Positions 15,704-24,044 of a stretch of 64,000 nt of DNA are shown here, in pieces (position 1 is the stretch's first letter; each line of letters opens with the position of its first letter). Made by a program: the position numbers and the translations under genes. The notes under the pieces are model-generated. The model saw only the letters and a list, made by a program, of their open reading frames with translations. It was not told where the DNA came from and made no database searches. The stretch is from Microcella flavibacter (GTDB lineage Bacteria; Actinomycetota; Actinomycetes; Actinomycetales; Microbacteriaceae): NCBI RefSeq assembly GCF_012530535.1, contig NZ_CP051299.1, positions 2,356,001 to 2,420,000 of the forward strand. The letters run 5' to 3'.

Positions 15704-16344
15704 CCGCCGGCACCCCGGCGCTCGCCGATCAGCCGCACCTGTTCCGCGCGGGGGAGGCCGGGCATCCGGTGCTGCTGATGCTGCACGGCACCGGCGACAC
15801 CGAGAACGGCATCGCGCCGCTCGCCGCGCACCTCGACCCGCAGGCGGGCGTGCTCGCCCCCCGCGGGCGGGTGCTCGAGGGCGGGGCGACCCGCTGGTTC
15901 CGCCGCATGGGCGAGGGCGTGTTCGACGTCGACGACGTGATCGTGCGCGCCGGCGAGCTGGCCGCCTTCGTGGCCGCCGCGCGCGTCGAGTACGGCATCG
16001 AGGATGCCCCGCTCATCGCCGTCGGATTCTCCAACGGCGCCAACATCGGCCTGGCCACCGCCCTGCTGCACCCCGAGGCGATCGACCGGGTCGTGGCGCT
16101 CTGCGGCATGTACCCCTTCGCCGAGCGCGACCCGATCGGCGACGTCTCCGCGGTGTCGGCCCTGCTCGTCAACGGCGCGGCCGACCCGATGGCGCCCGCG
16201 GCGAGCGTCGCGCACCTCGCCGAGGTCGCCGAGCAGCACGGGGCGACCGTGCGCCGGCACATCCGCGCCGGCGGTCACGGCGTCGACGTCGGCGACATCG
16301 CCGCGGCGAAGGAGTGGCTGGCGCAGCAGCGCGCCGACGCGTAG
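15700..16344 (+). CDS. alpha/beta hydrolase, phospholipase/carboxylesterase type (MhqD-like)
   Basis: This 214-residue serine hydrolase has the nucleophile motif VGFSNGANIG (GFSNG, serine near residue 110), an oxyanion segment LLMLHGTGDTENG, the acid in VNGAADPMAP and the catalytic histidine in AGGHGVD. Length matches the small carboxylesterase/phospholipase family that includes MhqD and YodD. Its ATG overlaps the stop of the dioxygenase gene, and the two probably act together on quinone or aromatic stress products. This role is inferred from the family pairing. Confidence 0.85.
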   Translation: MTAGTPALADQPHLFRAGEAGHPVLLMLHGTGDTENGIAPLAAHLDPQAGVLAPRGRVLEGGATRWFRRMGEGVFDVDDVIVRAGELAAFVAAARVEYGIEDAPLIAVGFSNGANIGLATALLHPEAIDRVVALCGMYPFAERDPIGDVSAVSALLVNGAADPMAPAASVAHLAEVAEQHGATVRRHIRAGGHGVDVGDIAAAKEWLAQQRADA

Positions 16345-16388
16345 CCTGAGCCTTGCTCGGGCCTCGCCGGGCGGGTCCGGGGGTTCTC

Positions 16389-16832
16389 GTGCGCGGTCGG
16401 TTCTTCGGCGCGGCGGGCATCGCCGTCATGGCTCTGCTGGTGAGCGCGGGATGCACGAGCGGGGTCGGCGCAGCATCCGGCTTGCTCGAGCGCGAGCAGG
16501 CCGCCGAGGACCGCGTCGACACCCCGAGCCCCTTCGAGACGACGGCATTCGACCCGGAGACCACTCGACTGCTCGGTGAGCACGACGGCGTCCGGTTCTA
16601 CTTCGTCGTCGATACCGAGGCACGGGACACAGGCGGGGAATCCGACTGCCTCCTGGCCGTCCCTGCAGTGGAGGAGAACTGGCTCGGCCTCTGCAACGGC
16701 GGCGGGGAGGGAGGCGGCGGCGGGATCGGCGTCGGCTCGTTCCGGTACGACCTCAACGGTTACGTGTCACCCGAGCTGGCGGAGGACGAGGTCGCCGTCG
16801 GCGACTACGTGATCGCCGTGCTCGACGAGTAG
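16389..16832 (+). CDS. lipoprotein of unknown function
   Basis: This 147-residue protein starts at a GTG and has a lipoprotein signal (ALLVSAGC, cysteine around residue 24). A low-complexity linker follows, then a small beta-rich domain (GVRFYFVVDTEARD, SDCLLAVPAVEENW) containing a glycine run, ending EVAVGDYVIAVLDE. Two cysteines (DCLLAV and GLCNGG) could form a disulfide. It is surface-exposed in all likelihood; no domain was recognised. The open frame extends 12 codons further upstream, but the GTG places the signal peptide correctly. Confidence 0.7.
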   Translation: MRGRFFGAAGIAVMALLVSAGCTSGVGAASGLLEREQAAEDRVDTPSPFETTAFDPETTRLLGEHDGVRFYFVVDTEARDTGGESDCLLAVPAVEENWLGLCNGGGEGGGGGIGVGSFRYDLNGYVSPELAEDEVAVGDYVIAVLDE

Positions 16833-16862
16833 CCCGCGCCGGGCATCCCCCGACCGCGACCG

Positions 16863-17222
16863 CTAGGAGAGCGGCTGGTCCTTGCGCTTGACGCTGTTGC
16901 CCTTGCTGCCGACCTGGTGCGACATGCGCGGGTCGTCGGAGAGATCGAGGCCGCCGGGCGAGAGGGAGGCCACGGCCATCTCCTCGAGCCACTCGCGGTC
17001 GAGCTGCTTGTGCGCGGGGCCGTCGTAGCGGAAGTAGAGCGGGATCGACGGGTCGACCCAGACGGCGCTGCGGCCGTCGCCGACGCTCTGCGGGTCGCGC
17101 CAGCTGAGGAAGAAGTTCTCGCCCCGGCGCAGCTTGCCGGCGAACAGGATCTGCAGGTGCTGGAGGACGTAGTCGTCGAAGGCGAACTCCTGCCCCGTGG
17201 TGCTGTAGACGAGGGTGCCCAT
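16863..17222 (-). CDS. DUF7882-type small protein, not a DNA ligase
   Basis: This 119-residue protein begins MGTLVYSTTGQEFAFDDYVL and contains LRRGENFFLSWRDP and WVDPSIPLYFRYDGP. These match a small family common in Microbacteriaceae that is sometimes misnamed ATP-dependent DNA ligase. It has no ligase motif and no signal peptide. The ATG at 17222 was chosen because AAGGA precedes it by the right distance and family members start there; an ATG 60 bp upstream is less likely. Function unknown. Confidence 0.75.
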   Translation of the reverse strand: MGTLVYSTTGQEFAFDDYVLQHLQILFAGKLRRGENFFLSWRDPQSVGDGRSAVWVDPSIPLYFRYDGPAHKQLDREWLEEMAVASLSPGGLDLSDDPRMSHQVGSKGNSVKRKDQPLS

Positions 17223-17306
17223 GCCGTGTCCTTCTTGCTGCGTGCCCGTGGATCGTCGCGAGTAGGTTCGCGCTCGCCCCATATTACGCGGGCGGAGCGA
17301 CCGTTC

Positions 17307-18422
17307 TCACCCGCGACCGGGCCATGACCAGGCAGGACCCTCGAACGGCAGCAGCCCGACGACCTCGGTCGCGAGACCGGGCTTCACGAGCTCGATCACG
17401 CCGGAGTCGGAGCGGAGTCCGCGGACGAGACCCTCGGCGTGCGAGACGACGACGACCTGCGTGTGCTCGGCCGCGTCGACGATGAGCGCGGCGAGCGCCG
17501 GCAGCAGGCTCGGGTGCAGGCTCGCCTCGGGCTCGTTGAGCACCAGCAGCCCCGGCGGCCGCGGCGAGAGCAGCGCCGTCGCCAGCAGCAGGAACCGCAG
17601 CGTGCCGTCGCTGAGCTCGGCCGCCTCGAAGGAGCGGCGCGCCCGGGGCTGCCGCAGCCCCACGCGGGCGATGCCGCGGTCGTCGTCCTCGACGACCGCC
17701 TCGGCCCCGTCGAACGCCTCGGCGACGGCGCTCTGCAGCCGCTCGGCGTGGCCGATCCGCAGCACGGTCGCGAGCGCGCCGGGCAGGTTGGCGCCGTCCC
17801 CCGCGAGCGCGGGGGTGAAGGTGGCCGGGCCGGGGCGTCGCGCGGGCGCCTCGGCGTCGGTGCGCAGCGCGTCGTAGAAGCGCCAGCCGCGCGCCCGCTC
17901 GCGCAGCGCGAAGAGCTCGGGCGACGAGTCGGGGTCGGCGAGGGTCGCGAGCATCGATTCGGTGTCGCGCACCCGCCAGGGCGCCGTCTCGAGCGCGCCG
18001 GAGGCGCCGCGCAGCCGCACCCGCGCCGAGCGTCGATCGGCCGCGATCGTCGACGGCCGGCGGGTCTCGCCCGTCCACACCACCTCGGTCTTCACCTCCG
18101 GATCCTGCGGGAAGGGGCTCACGCCCGGCTGCGGCATGCCGAGATCGATCGCGTACGACAGCTCGTCGGCCGCGAAGCCGAAGCGCATGGCGAGGGGCTC
18201 GCGCCGGATGCGGTCGTCGGCGTGCACCGCGCTGCGCATGCCGCCCTCCGCGGCGAGCGCGCTCAGCGCCCCCTCGCGCACGATGCCGGCGAGCAGTCGC
18301 AGCGCCCGGTACAGGTTCGACTTGCCGCTGCCGTTGGCGCCCGTGACGACGGTGAGCCGCTCCAAGGGGACGACGAGGTGGGCGAGCGACCGGTAGTTCT
18401 CGACGGCGAGGGTGCGCAGCAT
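17307..18422 (-). CDS. RecF/OLD-like AAA ATPase
   Basis: This 371-residue ATPase starts MLRTLAVENYRSL and shows Walker A GANGSGKSN near residue 30, the signature stretch AAELSDGTLRFLLLATALLS, Walker B LLVLNEPEASLHPS, and the H-loop VVVVSHAEGLV. It lacks the long coiled-coil insertion of SMC proteins and any TOPRIM domain, so it belongs to the short stand-alone AAA_21-type ATPases. Such proteins occur in stress and defence settings, but no partner gene is next to this one. A TAGCCT box lies 7 nt before the ATG on the minus strand. Confidence 0.8.
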   Translation of the reverse strand: MLRTLAVENYRSLAHLVVPLERLTVVTGANGSGKSNLYRALRLLAGIVREGALSALAAEGGMRSAVHADDRIRREPLAMRFGFAADELSYAIDLGMPQPGVSPFPQDPEVKTEVVWTGETRRPSTIAADRRSARVRLRGASGALETAPWRVRDTESMLATLADPDSSPELFALRERARGWRFYDALRTDAEAPARRPGPATFTPALAGDGANLPGALATVLRIGHAERLQSAVAEAFDGAEAVVEDDDRGIARVGLRQPRARRSFEAAELSDGTLRFLLLATALLSPRPPGLLVLNEPEASLHPSLLPALAALIVDAAEHTQVVVVSHAEGLVRGLRSDSGVIELVKPGLATEVVGLLPFEGPAWSWPGRG

Positions 18423-18480
18423 GCCGCCCAGGCTAGGGGCGACCGCCGACGCGGGGCGGGCATCCCGAATCGGATCGGGC

Positions 18481-18510
18481 TTGGCGCGCGCGGTGCGAGG
18501 GGGTTACGCT
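18481..18510 (+). promoter_or_regulatory. promoter of the Cys-rich leader and oxygenase
   Basis: TTGGCG (18481-18486) and TACGCT (18505-18510) are spaced by 18 nt. The GTG of the leader peptide starts 9 nt after the -10 box, so the transcript should begin at or just before that codon. Confidence 0.6.
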
Positions 18511-18519
18511 CGACCCATC

Positions 18520-18555
18520 GTGAGCACTCTCCGCTGTCTCTGCTGTCGCCGCTAG
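18520..18555 (+). CDS. Cys-rich leader peptide, likely cysteine-responsive attenuator
   Basis: The short frame encodes MSTLRCLCCRR with Cys codons at positions 6, 8 and 9. It starts with GTG 9 nt after a -10 box, with no ribosome-binding site, so it is probably leaderless. Leaderless short ORFs rich in Cys act as cysteine-sensing attenuators upstream of sulfur genes in mycobacteria. The Cys codons lie in a segment that can pair perfectly with RNA 50 nt downstream. The gene it precedes is an isopenicillin-N-synthase-like oxygenase. Confidence 0.65.
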   Translation: MSTLRCLCCRR

Positions 18556-18607
18556 TCGGTCGCCTCCGCGACCCCCGGCGCGCTCCTGCCGCGCCCCCGA
18601 CAGCAGA
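18539..18607 (+). promoter_or_regulatory. attenuator-like long-range hairpin in the oxygenase leader
   Basis: TCTGCTGTCG (18539-18548), which spans two of the leader peptide's Cys codons, is the exact reverse complement of CGACAGCAGA (18598-18607). A ribosome stalled on the Cys codons would block this pairing. No T-tract follows, so a Rho-dependent mechanism or control of translation would be expected rather than intrinsic termination. Confidence 0.55.
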
Positions 18608-18732
18608 ACCCGCTCACGACTCGTCCTCGCGCGCGACCCAGGCCCCTCCCGGGCGGGGTTCGCCACGATGGATGCTCGGGCGACGCCGTCGGGACACCTG
18701 ACCCCGCACCGCCCACCGAAAGGAACCCTCCC

Positions 18733-19740
18733 GTGGCATCCCTCCCCGTCATCGACCTCTCCCTGCTCGACGGCTCCCCCGACGACCAGCGGCGCTTCCG
18801 CGACGAGCTGCGCGCCGCGACGCACGACGTCGGCTTCTTCTACCTCGTCGGGCACGGCGTGCCGGACGACCTCTGGGCGCGCATGTTCGACACCGCGCGC
18901 GACTTCTTCGCCCTGCCGGAGGAGCAGAAGCTCGCGATCGAGAACGTCAACAGCCCGCACTTCCGCGGCTACACGCGCACCGGCGGCGAGCGCACGCTCG
19001 GCAAGGTCGACTGGCGCGAGCAGATCGACATCGGCGCCGAGCGCCCGGCCGTGCCCGCCGGTGAGGGCGTGGAGGACTTCTGGATCCTCGACGGCCCGAA
19101 CCTCTGGCCCGAGCAGCTGCCGCAGCTGCGCGTCGACGCGGAGGAGTGGATGGCGCTGCTCACCGACGTGAGCACCCGCCTGCTGCGCGCCTGGGCCGAG
19201 TCGCTGGGAGCATCCCCCGACGTCTTCGACGAGGCCTTCGCCGCGAACCCCTCGCCCAACATGAAGATCGTGCGGTACCCGGGGATCAACGCCGAGGAGC
19301 CCGCCCAGGGCGTCGGCGCGCACAAGGACCTCGGCGTGCTGACCCTGCTCGCCGTCGAGCAGGGCAAGGCCGGCCTGCAGGTGGAGAAGGACGGCGACTG
19401 GATCGACGCACCGCCCATCGACAAGGCCTTCGTCGTCAACATCGGCGAGCTGCTCGAGATCGCCACCGACGGCTACCTCAAGGCGACCAACCACCGGGTC
19501 ATCTCGCCGAAGGCGGGCACCGAGCGCATCTCCATCCCGTACTTCCACGGGCCCGCGCTCGACGCCGTCATCCCGACCATCGAGCTGCCCGCCGAGCTCG
19601 CCGCCGAGGCGCCGGGCGTCGAGCGCGACCCGAACAACCCGCTGCACCCGGTGTTCGGCCGCAACTGGCTGAAGAGCCGGCTGCGCGCCCACCCGAACGT
19701 GGTGGAGGCGCAGCACCCGCACCTGCTGGTGAAGAACTAG
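18733..19740 (+). CDS. isopenicillin-N-synthase-like 2-oxoglutarate/Fe(II) oxygenase
   Basis: This 335-residue enzyme belongs to the DIOX_N plus 2OG-FeII_Oxy family. The N-terminal domain has HDVGFFYLVGHGVPDDLW. The double-stranded beta-helix core has the metal ligands in GVGAHKDLGVLTLL (HxD) and the distal histidine in LKATNHRVIS, with an arginine in ERISIPYF binding 2-oxoglutarate. The substrate is unknown. The GTG at 18733 is preceded by AAAGGAAC. The upstream Cys-rich leader suggests control by cysteine supply. A truncated, diverged copy of its last 57 codons lies at 21165-21337. Confidence 0.88.
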   Translation: MASLPVIDLSLLDGSPDDQRRFRDELRAATHDVGFFYLVGHGVPDDLWARMFDTARDFFALPEEQKLAIENVNSPHFRGYTRTGGERTLGKVDWREQIDIGAERPAVPAGEGVEDFWILDGPNLWPEQLPQLRVDAEEWMALLTDVSTRLLRAWAESLGASPDVFDEAFAANPSPNMKIVRYPGINAEEPAQGVGAHKDLGVLTLLAVEQGKAGLQVEKDGDWIDAPPIDKAFVVNIGELLEIATDGYLKATNHRVISPKAGTERISIPYFHGPALDAVIPTIELPAELAAEAPGVERDPNNPLHPVFGRNWLKSRLRAHPNVVEAQHPHLLVKN

Positions 19741-19758
19741 CGGGCGTGAGCTCCGCCT

Positions 19759-19787
19759 GCCGGCCGGGCACGGCATGCCCGACCGGC
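19759..19787 (+). terminator. terminator hairpin after the oxygenase gene
   Basis: GCCGG/CCGGC and CGGGCA/TGCCCG form an 11-bp stem with one mismatch and a 5-nt loop, 18 bp after the stop. It is convergent with the small membrane gene. Confidence 0.55.
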
Positions 19788-19808
19788 ACGCGGGCACTCG
19801 CGCACGGG

Positions 19809-20030
19809 TCAGTCGTCAGTGGCCCGACTCGCCTTGACACACACGAGAACTACCGCGGCAACACTGGCGAGAGGAATCACCGACGTCACGAGTGTGCGCA
19901 TCCATGGATCGCGGAACCCCGCCCAGTAGAAGATCAGAATCGCCGCACCGACGATCAGGACGGCTATCGCGACACGGCCGGTAGTGGAACCACCTGCGAC
20001 CTGCCGAACCGCTTTCGATGTCGGCATCAT
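19809..20030 (-). CDS. small two-helix membrane protein
   Basis: This 73-residue protein has two membrane helices (VAIAVLIVGAAILIFYWAGF and LVTSVIPLASVAAVVLVCV) separated by a short loop RDPWMRT, and ends KASRATDD. The ATG at 20030 overlaps the stop of the secreted-protein gene upstream (ATGA), so both are translated from one mRNA. Function unknown; with the upstream gene it could be a secreted-protein/membrane-partner pair. The base composition is lower in GC than the flanking core genes. Confidence 0.6.
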   Translation of the reverse strand: MMPTSKAVRQVAGGSTTGRVAIAVLIVGAAILIFYWAGFRDPWMRTLVTSVIPLASVAAVVLVCVKASRATDD

Positions 20031-21001
20031 GCTCGCGGAGGATTGCAGTAGGGGCTCTCGTCTCCGTAGATCACCGGGAACGGCGGGGTCAAGTTGGGGG
20101 CCACGCGATTGATCCGCATCGCCACGCAGTCGTACTGGTTCTTCGCCTGGACTGCCGTCACCCAGAACGCAACAGCGTAGGCGGAACAAGCGAATACGAC
20201 ACCAGGAATTGGAGCCAGGAGAGTTGCGCCACCGCACAGAACCGTCCCGGCCGCCAGCGCGGTCTCAGAGGCTGTGAAAGTCTCCGCCCACGTGAACTCC
20301 AGTGTGCAAAAAATCGCATCGCAGGCCACACGAGGGTCTGCGACAACCGGGTACTCGAATCCGACGTGGTCGACTACTTGAATAATCGAGCTACCCACAA
20401 CCTCGTAGCGCGTAGGGACCGGCTCACCATTCGCGTCCACCGCCCAAGGGGGCGCGATCGCGTTGAGAACGTTGCCGCTCGGGTCCAGAATCTGGATTGC
20501 GTCTCCAACAGCCTGGAGCGCCGCCGGCTGTCCGTCGACTGCAACATCGAAAGCAAAGCGGGATGGCGCTGTGTTGTCGTGCATGACTGCATACGCTGCG
20601 GGCCTCCCGTCAATCGCTGCAGTAACCAGGTCATAGCCGGCTTCCGCGCTGAACACGGCAAGGTCACCTGCGCGGTTGAGGGTTCCTTCTGGCGCTGAGG
20701 GAGTGATGCTGACCGTCCCTGTCCCGCTGTCAACGCGCAGTGCGCCGTCGGATTCCGCTATCTGAGCGCTCGAAGCAACGACCTCCGGGACATCACCTTG
20801 TGTCCCTGCACGAGAGGCTGTCGACTGATCGGTGATGCCGAGACTGCTGAGGGCCGAGAGCGTCGCCTCGTATTCAAGCGCCGCAGCCGTGTCAGACGCG
20901 GGCGCAGCAAGTGCTGCCGTCGGGACGGTAGACCAGGCCCCGAGCATGAGACTGAGCGCTGCCACCGCCCCTACACCCCTCGTGAGTTGCCGATTTCGCA
21001 T
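20027..21001 (-). CDS. secreted protein of unknown function
   Basis: This 324-residue protein has a typical signal peptide (RNRQLTRGVGAVAALSLMLG, cleavage near ALAAPA) and a mature region with no recognised domain. The middle is beta-rich (TVSITPSAPEG, SRFAFDVAVDGQPAAL, PTRYEVVGSSIIQVVDHVGF), and a hydrophobic stretch near the C-terminus (LLAPIPGVVFACSAYAVAFW) is followed by AKNQYDCVAMRINRVAPN. The style resembles large actinobacterial exported proteins seen near toxin-immunity cassettes, but no such function is shown. GGAGG precedes the ATG at 21001. Codon use is less GC-rich than the neighbours, consistent with acquisition. Confidence 0.7.
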   Translation of the reverse strand: MRNRQLTRGVGAVAALSLMLGAWSTVPTAALAAPASDTAAALEYEATLSALSSLGITDQSTASRAGTQGDVPEVVASSAQIAESDGALRVDSGTGTVSITPSAPEGTLNRAGDLAVFSAEAGYDLVTAAIDGRPAAYAVMHDNTAPSRFAFDVAVDGQPAALQAVGDAIQILDPSGNVLNAIAPPWAVDANGEPVPTRYEVVGSSIIQVVDHVGFEYPVVADPRVACDAIFCTLEFTWAETFTASETALAAGTVLCGGATLLAPIPGVVFACSAYAVAFWVTAVQAKNQYDCVAMRINRVAPNLTPPFPVIYGDESPYCNPPRA

Positions 21002-21032
21002 GAGACCTCCAGACCAGTAGAGCGATCGTTCC

Positions 21033-21048
21033 ACCCCCGTATGGGGGT
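21033..21048 (-). promoter_or_regulatory. inverted repeat upstream of the secreted-protein gene
   Basis: ACCCCC and GGGGGT form a 6-bp stem with a GTAT loop, 32 bp upstream of the start. It resembles the metal-operator style of the copA-type promoter at 23970, but may be only a 5'UTR hairpin. Confidence 0.3.
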
Positions 21049-21164
21049 CTTCACGATAACCCGAAGTCGACAGGGCCTCAACCCCAAGGACGAGGCTCCG
21101 AGTGAAGTCCCCCAGCGCCTAAAAGCCACGTGGCGGGACGTAGGCCCGCGAAGCGCGAGGCCGG

Positions 21165-21337
21165 CCCTCGACGCCGTCATCCCCACCATCGAGCTCCCCG
21201 CCGAGGCGCCGGGCGTCGAGCTCGACCCGAACAACCCGCTGCACCCGGTGTTCGGCCGCAACTGGCTGAAGAGCCGGTTGCGCGCGCACCCCAACGTGGT
21301 CGAGGCGCAGCACCCGCGCCTGCTGGTGAAGAACTAG
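21165..21337 (+). pseudogene. truncated second copy of the oxygenase 3' end
   Basis: These 173 bp encode the last 57 or so residues of the oxygenase at 18733-19740, in the same orientation (LDAVIPTIELPAEAPG through NPLHPVFGRNW to LLVKN). A 9-bp deletion removes one of two copies of an Ala-rich triplet, and about a dozen single-base changes separate the copies. Upstream of 21165 the sequence is unrelated, so the copy has no start or active site. The intact gene and this fragment bracket a 1.4-kb cassette. Confidence 0.85.
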
Positions 21338-21368
21338 CGGACGCGGCACGGGTCGGCCGAGTGCGCCC

Positions 21369-21848
21369 CTAGCGCTCGGCCGACCGCAGCACCACGAGCG
21401 GGGTGGGCGCCCCGCGCATCCGGGCGAGGGCGTCGAGATCGGCGTCCTTCTCATGGGCCTGGAACACCGCCCAGAGGCGCTCCCGCTCGGCCCCGGTCGC
21501 CTCGCTCGCGCGCACGGCGCGGCTGCCGCCCGGCAGATCGATCGTGGCCACAGGATGCGCCTGCAAGTTGATCCACCAGGCCGGCGGCGGCTCGCCCCAG
21601 CCGTTCATCGCCATCGTGACGATGTCGGCGCCGTCCTCGACGTCGGCGACGATCGCGACGCGCGCCCTGCCGGTACGGCGGCCAACGGTGTGCAGCCGCA
21701 TCATGCCGTAGACGCCGGGGCGCGGTCGGCGCAGCCCCTTCCGTCCGCCGGTCACCCGGTACAGAGCCCGATGCACGGCCCAGGCCGTGACGATGAACCA
21801 GCGCGGCGGGATGCGGGGCGGGGGCGTCGGCGCGGTGGGGTCGTTCAC
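21369..21848 (-). CDS. deazaflavin (F420)-dependent nitroreductase family protein
   Basis: This 159-residue protein belongs to the Ddn/DUF385 split-barrel family: it has MMRLHTVGRRTGRARVAIV (the cofactor-binding GRRTG), MAMNGWGEPPPAWWINLQAHP, and the C-terminal LVVLRSAER. Family members use F420H2, or sometimes FMN, to reduce quinones or nitro compounds. The GTG at 21848 was chosen for its AGGA site and the expected length; an upstream start at 21884 would add 12 residues. It lies between the oxygenase duplication and the copper ATPase, with no clear partner. Confidence 0.8.
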   Translation of the reverse strand: MNDPTAPTPPPRIPPRWFIVTAWAVHRALYRVTGGRKGLRRPRPGVYGMMRLHTVGRRTGRARVAIVADVEDGADIVTMAMNGWGEPPPAWWINLQAHPVATIDLPGGSRAVRASEATGAERERLWAVFQAHEKDADLDALARMRGAPTPLVVLRSAER

Positions 21849-21891
21849 GCTGATGATCCTGGCGCGGGCGCCGCGGTGCGGCAAGGGTCGA

Positions 21892-23958
21892 TCAGGACGA
21901 GCTGTCGGCCGGCCGCAGGTCGAGGCGGCGCAGCAGCTGCGCGTTGAGGGCGACGACGATCGTCGACAGCGACATGAGCACCGCGCCGACCGACATCGGC
22001 AGGATGAAGCCGACAGGCGCCAGGATGCCCGCCGCGAGCGGCACGGAGAGCAGGTTGTAGCCCGCCGCCCACCACAGGTTCTGCTTCATCTTGCGGTAGC
22101 TCGCCCGCGACAGCTCGATGACGGAGAGCACGGAGCGCGGGTCGTCGCCGGCGAGGATCACGCCGGCCGAGCCGATAGCGACGTCCGTTCCCGCGCCGAT
22201 GGCGATGCCGACGTCGGCCTGGGCGAGCGCGGGGGCGTCGTTGACGCCGTCGCCCACCATCGCGACCTTGCGGCCCTCCTTCTGCAGGGACTCGACGCGA
22301 GCCGCCTTGTCCTCGGGGCGCACGCCGGCGAAGACGCGGTCGAGGCCGAGCTCGGCGGCGACGGTCTGCGCCACGGCCTCCGCATCACCGGTGATCATGA
22401 CGACGGTGATGCCGCGCTGCTGCAGGGCATCCACCGCCTGCCGCGATTCGGGGCGGATCTCGTCGGCGAGCGCGAGCGCCCCGGCCACGCGGCCGTCGAC
22501 GAGCACGTGCAGGATGATCGCGCCCTGCTCGCGCCACTGCTCGGCGACGGCCAACTCGGCGGCATCGTGGTCGTCGAGCAGGCGCGGGCCTCCGACGGCG
22601 ATGGTGCGGCCGTCGACCTCGGCGCTGACGCCGGTGGCCGGGCTCGACGTGAAGCCGGTGGCGGTCGGGATGCTCAGCTCGCGGTCCTTCGCGGCCGCGA
22701 CGATCGCGCGGGCGAGCGGGTGCTCGCTGTCGCCCTCCGCGGCCGCGGCGAGCGCCAGCAGCTCCTCGTCGGTGACGCCCTCGGCCGTCTCGACGTGGGT
22801 GACGGTCGGAGCCCCCTTCGTGAGCGTGCCGGTCTTGTCGAACAGCACGGTGTCGACGGTGCGCATGCTCTCGAGCGCGAGGCGGTCCTTCACCAGCACG
22901 CCGGCGCGGGCCGCTCTCTCGGTGGCGATGGAGACGACGAGCGGGATGGCGAGGCCGAGTGCGTGCGGGCAGGCGATGACGAGCACGGTGATGGTGCGCA
23001 CGACGGCGTCGCCGGGGCTGCCGAGCAGCAGCCAGGTGGCGGCGGTGATGACGGCCGCACCGAGCGCGAACCAGAACAGCCACTTCGCGGCGGTGTCGGC
23101 GAGCCGCTGCGCCCGCGAGCTGGAGTTCTGCGCCGTCTCGACGAGCTGGCGGATGCCCGCGATCGCCGTATCGTCGCCCACCGCGGTGACGGCGATGCGC
23201 ACGCCGGAGTCGGTGGCGACGGTTCCGGCGACGACCTGGTCGCCCTCGCCGCGGCGGACGGTGCGCGATTCGCCCGTGATCATCGACTCGTCGAACTCGG
23301 CGGCGCCCTGCGTGATGCGCCCGTCAGCGGGTACGCGGGCGCCGGGGCGCACGATGACGATGTCCTCGAGCTGCAGGTCGTCGGGCGAGACGGTCTCGGT
23401 GCCGTCGGCGGTGACGCGCTCGGCCTCGTCGGGCAGCAGGGCCGCGAGCGAGTCGAGCGCGCTCGTGGTCTGGGCGAGCGATCGCATCTCGATCCAGTGG
23501 CCGAGCAGCATGATCACGACGAGGAGCGCGAGTTCCCACCAGAAGTCCAGCTCATGCGAGAGCAGGCCGAGGCTCGCGCCCATGCTCGAGATGAAGGCTG
23601 TCGTGATGGCGAGTGCGATGAGCAGCATCATGCCGGGCTTCCGCGCCTTCAGCTCGCCGAAGGCGCCGGTCAGGAACGGGCGCCCGCCCCACACGAAGAT
23701 GACGGTTCCGAGCACCGGCGAGATCCATTCGACCCCCGGGATGCCCGGCAGTTCGTAGCCCAGCAGCGTCGAGAACATCATGCTGAAGCCGACGACCGGC
23801 ACGGCGAGCACGAGGTTCCACCAGAACAGTCGGCGGAACTGCGCGACGTGGTCGCCGTGCCCGGCGTGTCCGCCGTGGCCGCCGCCGTGACCGGCGTGGG
23901 CGTCGTGCTGAGCGTGGTCGTGGGAGGGGGCGTCGGCGTGCTGAGTGTGCTGGCTCAT
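21892..23958 (-). CDS. copB: copper-translocating P-type ATPase, CPH type (CopB)
   Basis: This 688-residue P1B ATPase exports copper. It has a His/Gly-rich N-terminus ([17 protein letters not shown]) instead of a CxxC domain, the membrane CPH metal-site motif in [13 protein letters not shown], the phosphorylation site [13 protein letters not shown], the ATP-binding segment SEHPLARAI, and the hinge [20 protein letters not shown]. The CPH motif places it in the P1B-3 CopB class. A CsoR-like operator lies just upstream of its start. The ATG at 23958 has no strong alternative. Confidence 0.92.
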   Translation of the reverse strand: MSQHTQHADAPSHDHAQHDAHAGHGGGHGGHAGHGDHVAQFRRLFWWNLVLAVPVVGFSMMFSTLLGYELPGIPGVEWISPVLGTVIFVWGGRPFLTGAFGELKARKPGMMLLIALAITTAFISSMGASLGLLSHELDFWWELALLVVIMLLGHWIEMRSLAQTTSALDSLAALLPDEAERVTADGTETVSPDDLQLEDIVIVRPGARVPADGRITQGAAEFDESMITGESRTVRRGEGDQVVAGTVATDSGVRIAVTAVGDDTAIAGIRQLVETAQNSSSRAQRLADTAAKWLFWFALGAAVITAATWLLLGSPGDAVVRTITVLVIACPHALGLAIPLVVSIATERAARAGVLVKDRLALESMRTVDTVLFDKTGTLTKGAPTVTHVETAEGVTDEELLALAAAAEGDSEHPLARAIVAAAKDRELSIPTATGFTSSPATGVSAEVDGRTIAVGGPRLLDDHDAAELAVAEQWREQGAIILHVLVDGRVAGALALADEIRPESRQAVDALQQRGITVVMITGDAEAVAQTVAAELGLDRVFAGVRPEDKAARVESLQKEGRKVAMVGDGVNDAPALAQADVGIAIGAGTDVAIGSAGVILAGDDPRSVLSVIELSRASYRKMKQNLWWAAGYNLLSVPLAAGILAPVGFILPMSVGAVLMSLSTIVVALNAQLLRRLDLRPADSSS

Positions 23959-23969
23959 GGTTCCACGGT

Positions 23970-23986
23970 ATACCCCCCTGGGGTAT
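23970..23986 (-). promoter_or_regulatory. CsoR-like copper operator
   Basis: ATACCCC and GGGGTAT form a perfect 7-bp inverted repeat with a 3-nt spacer, 12 bp before the copB start. It matches the pseudopalindrome bound by the copper sensor CsoR. No csoR gene is present in the window, so the regulator must be encoded elsewhere. Confidence 0.7.
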
Positions 23987-24044
23987 TCCGCAAGAGCGGT
24001 CGGCTAACCGCGGGCCTAGGGTGAGCGCGACCGAGGAGTGGCGA

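Noticed and set aside
17307-18422. RecF-like ATPase as part of a two-gene defence system
   Set aside because: The downstream neighbour is a DUF7882 protein with its own ribosome-binding site, and no nuclease or effector gene is adjacent.
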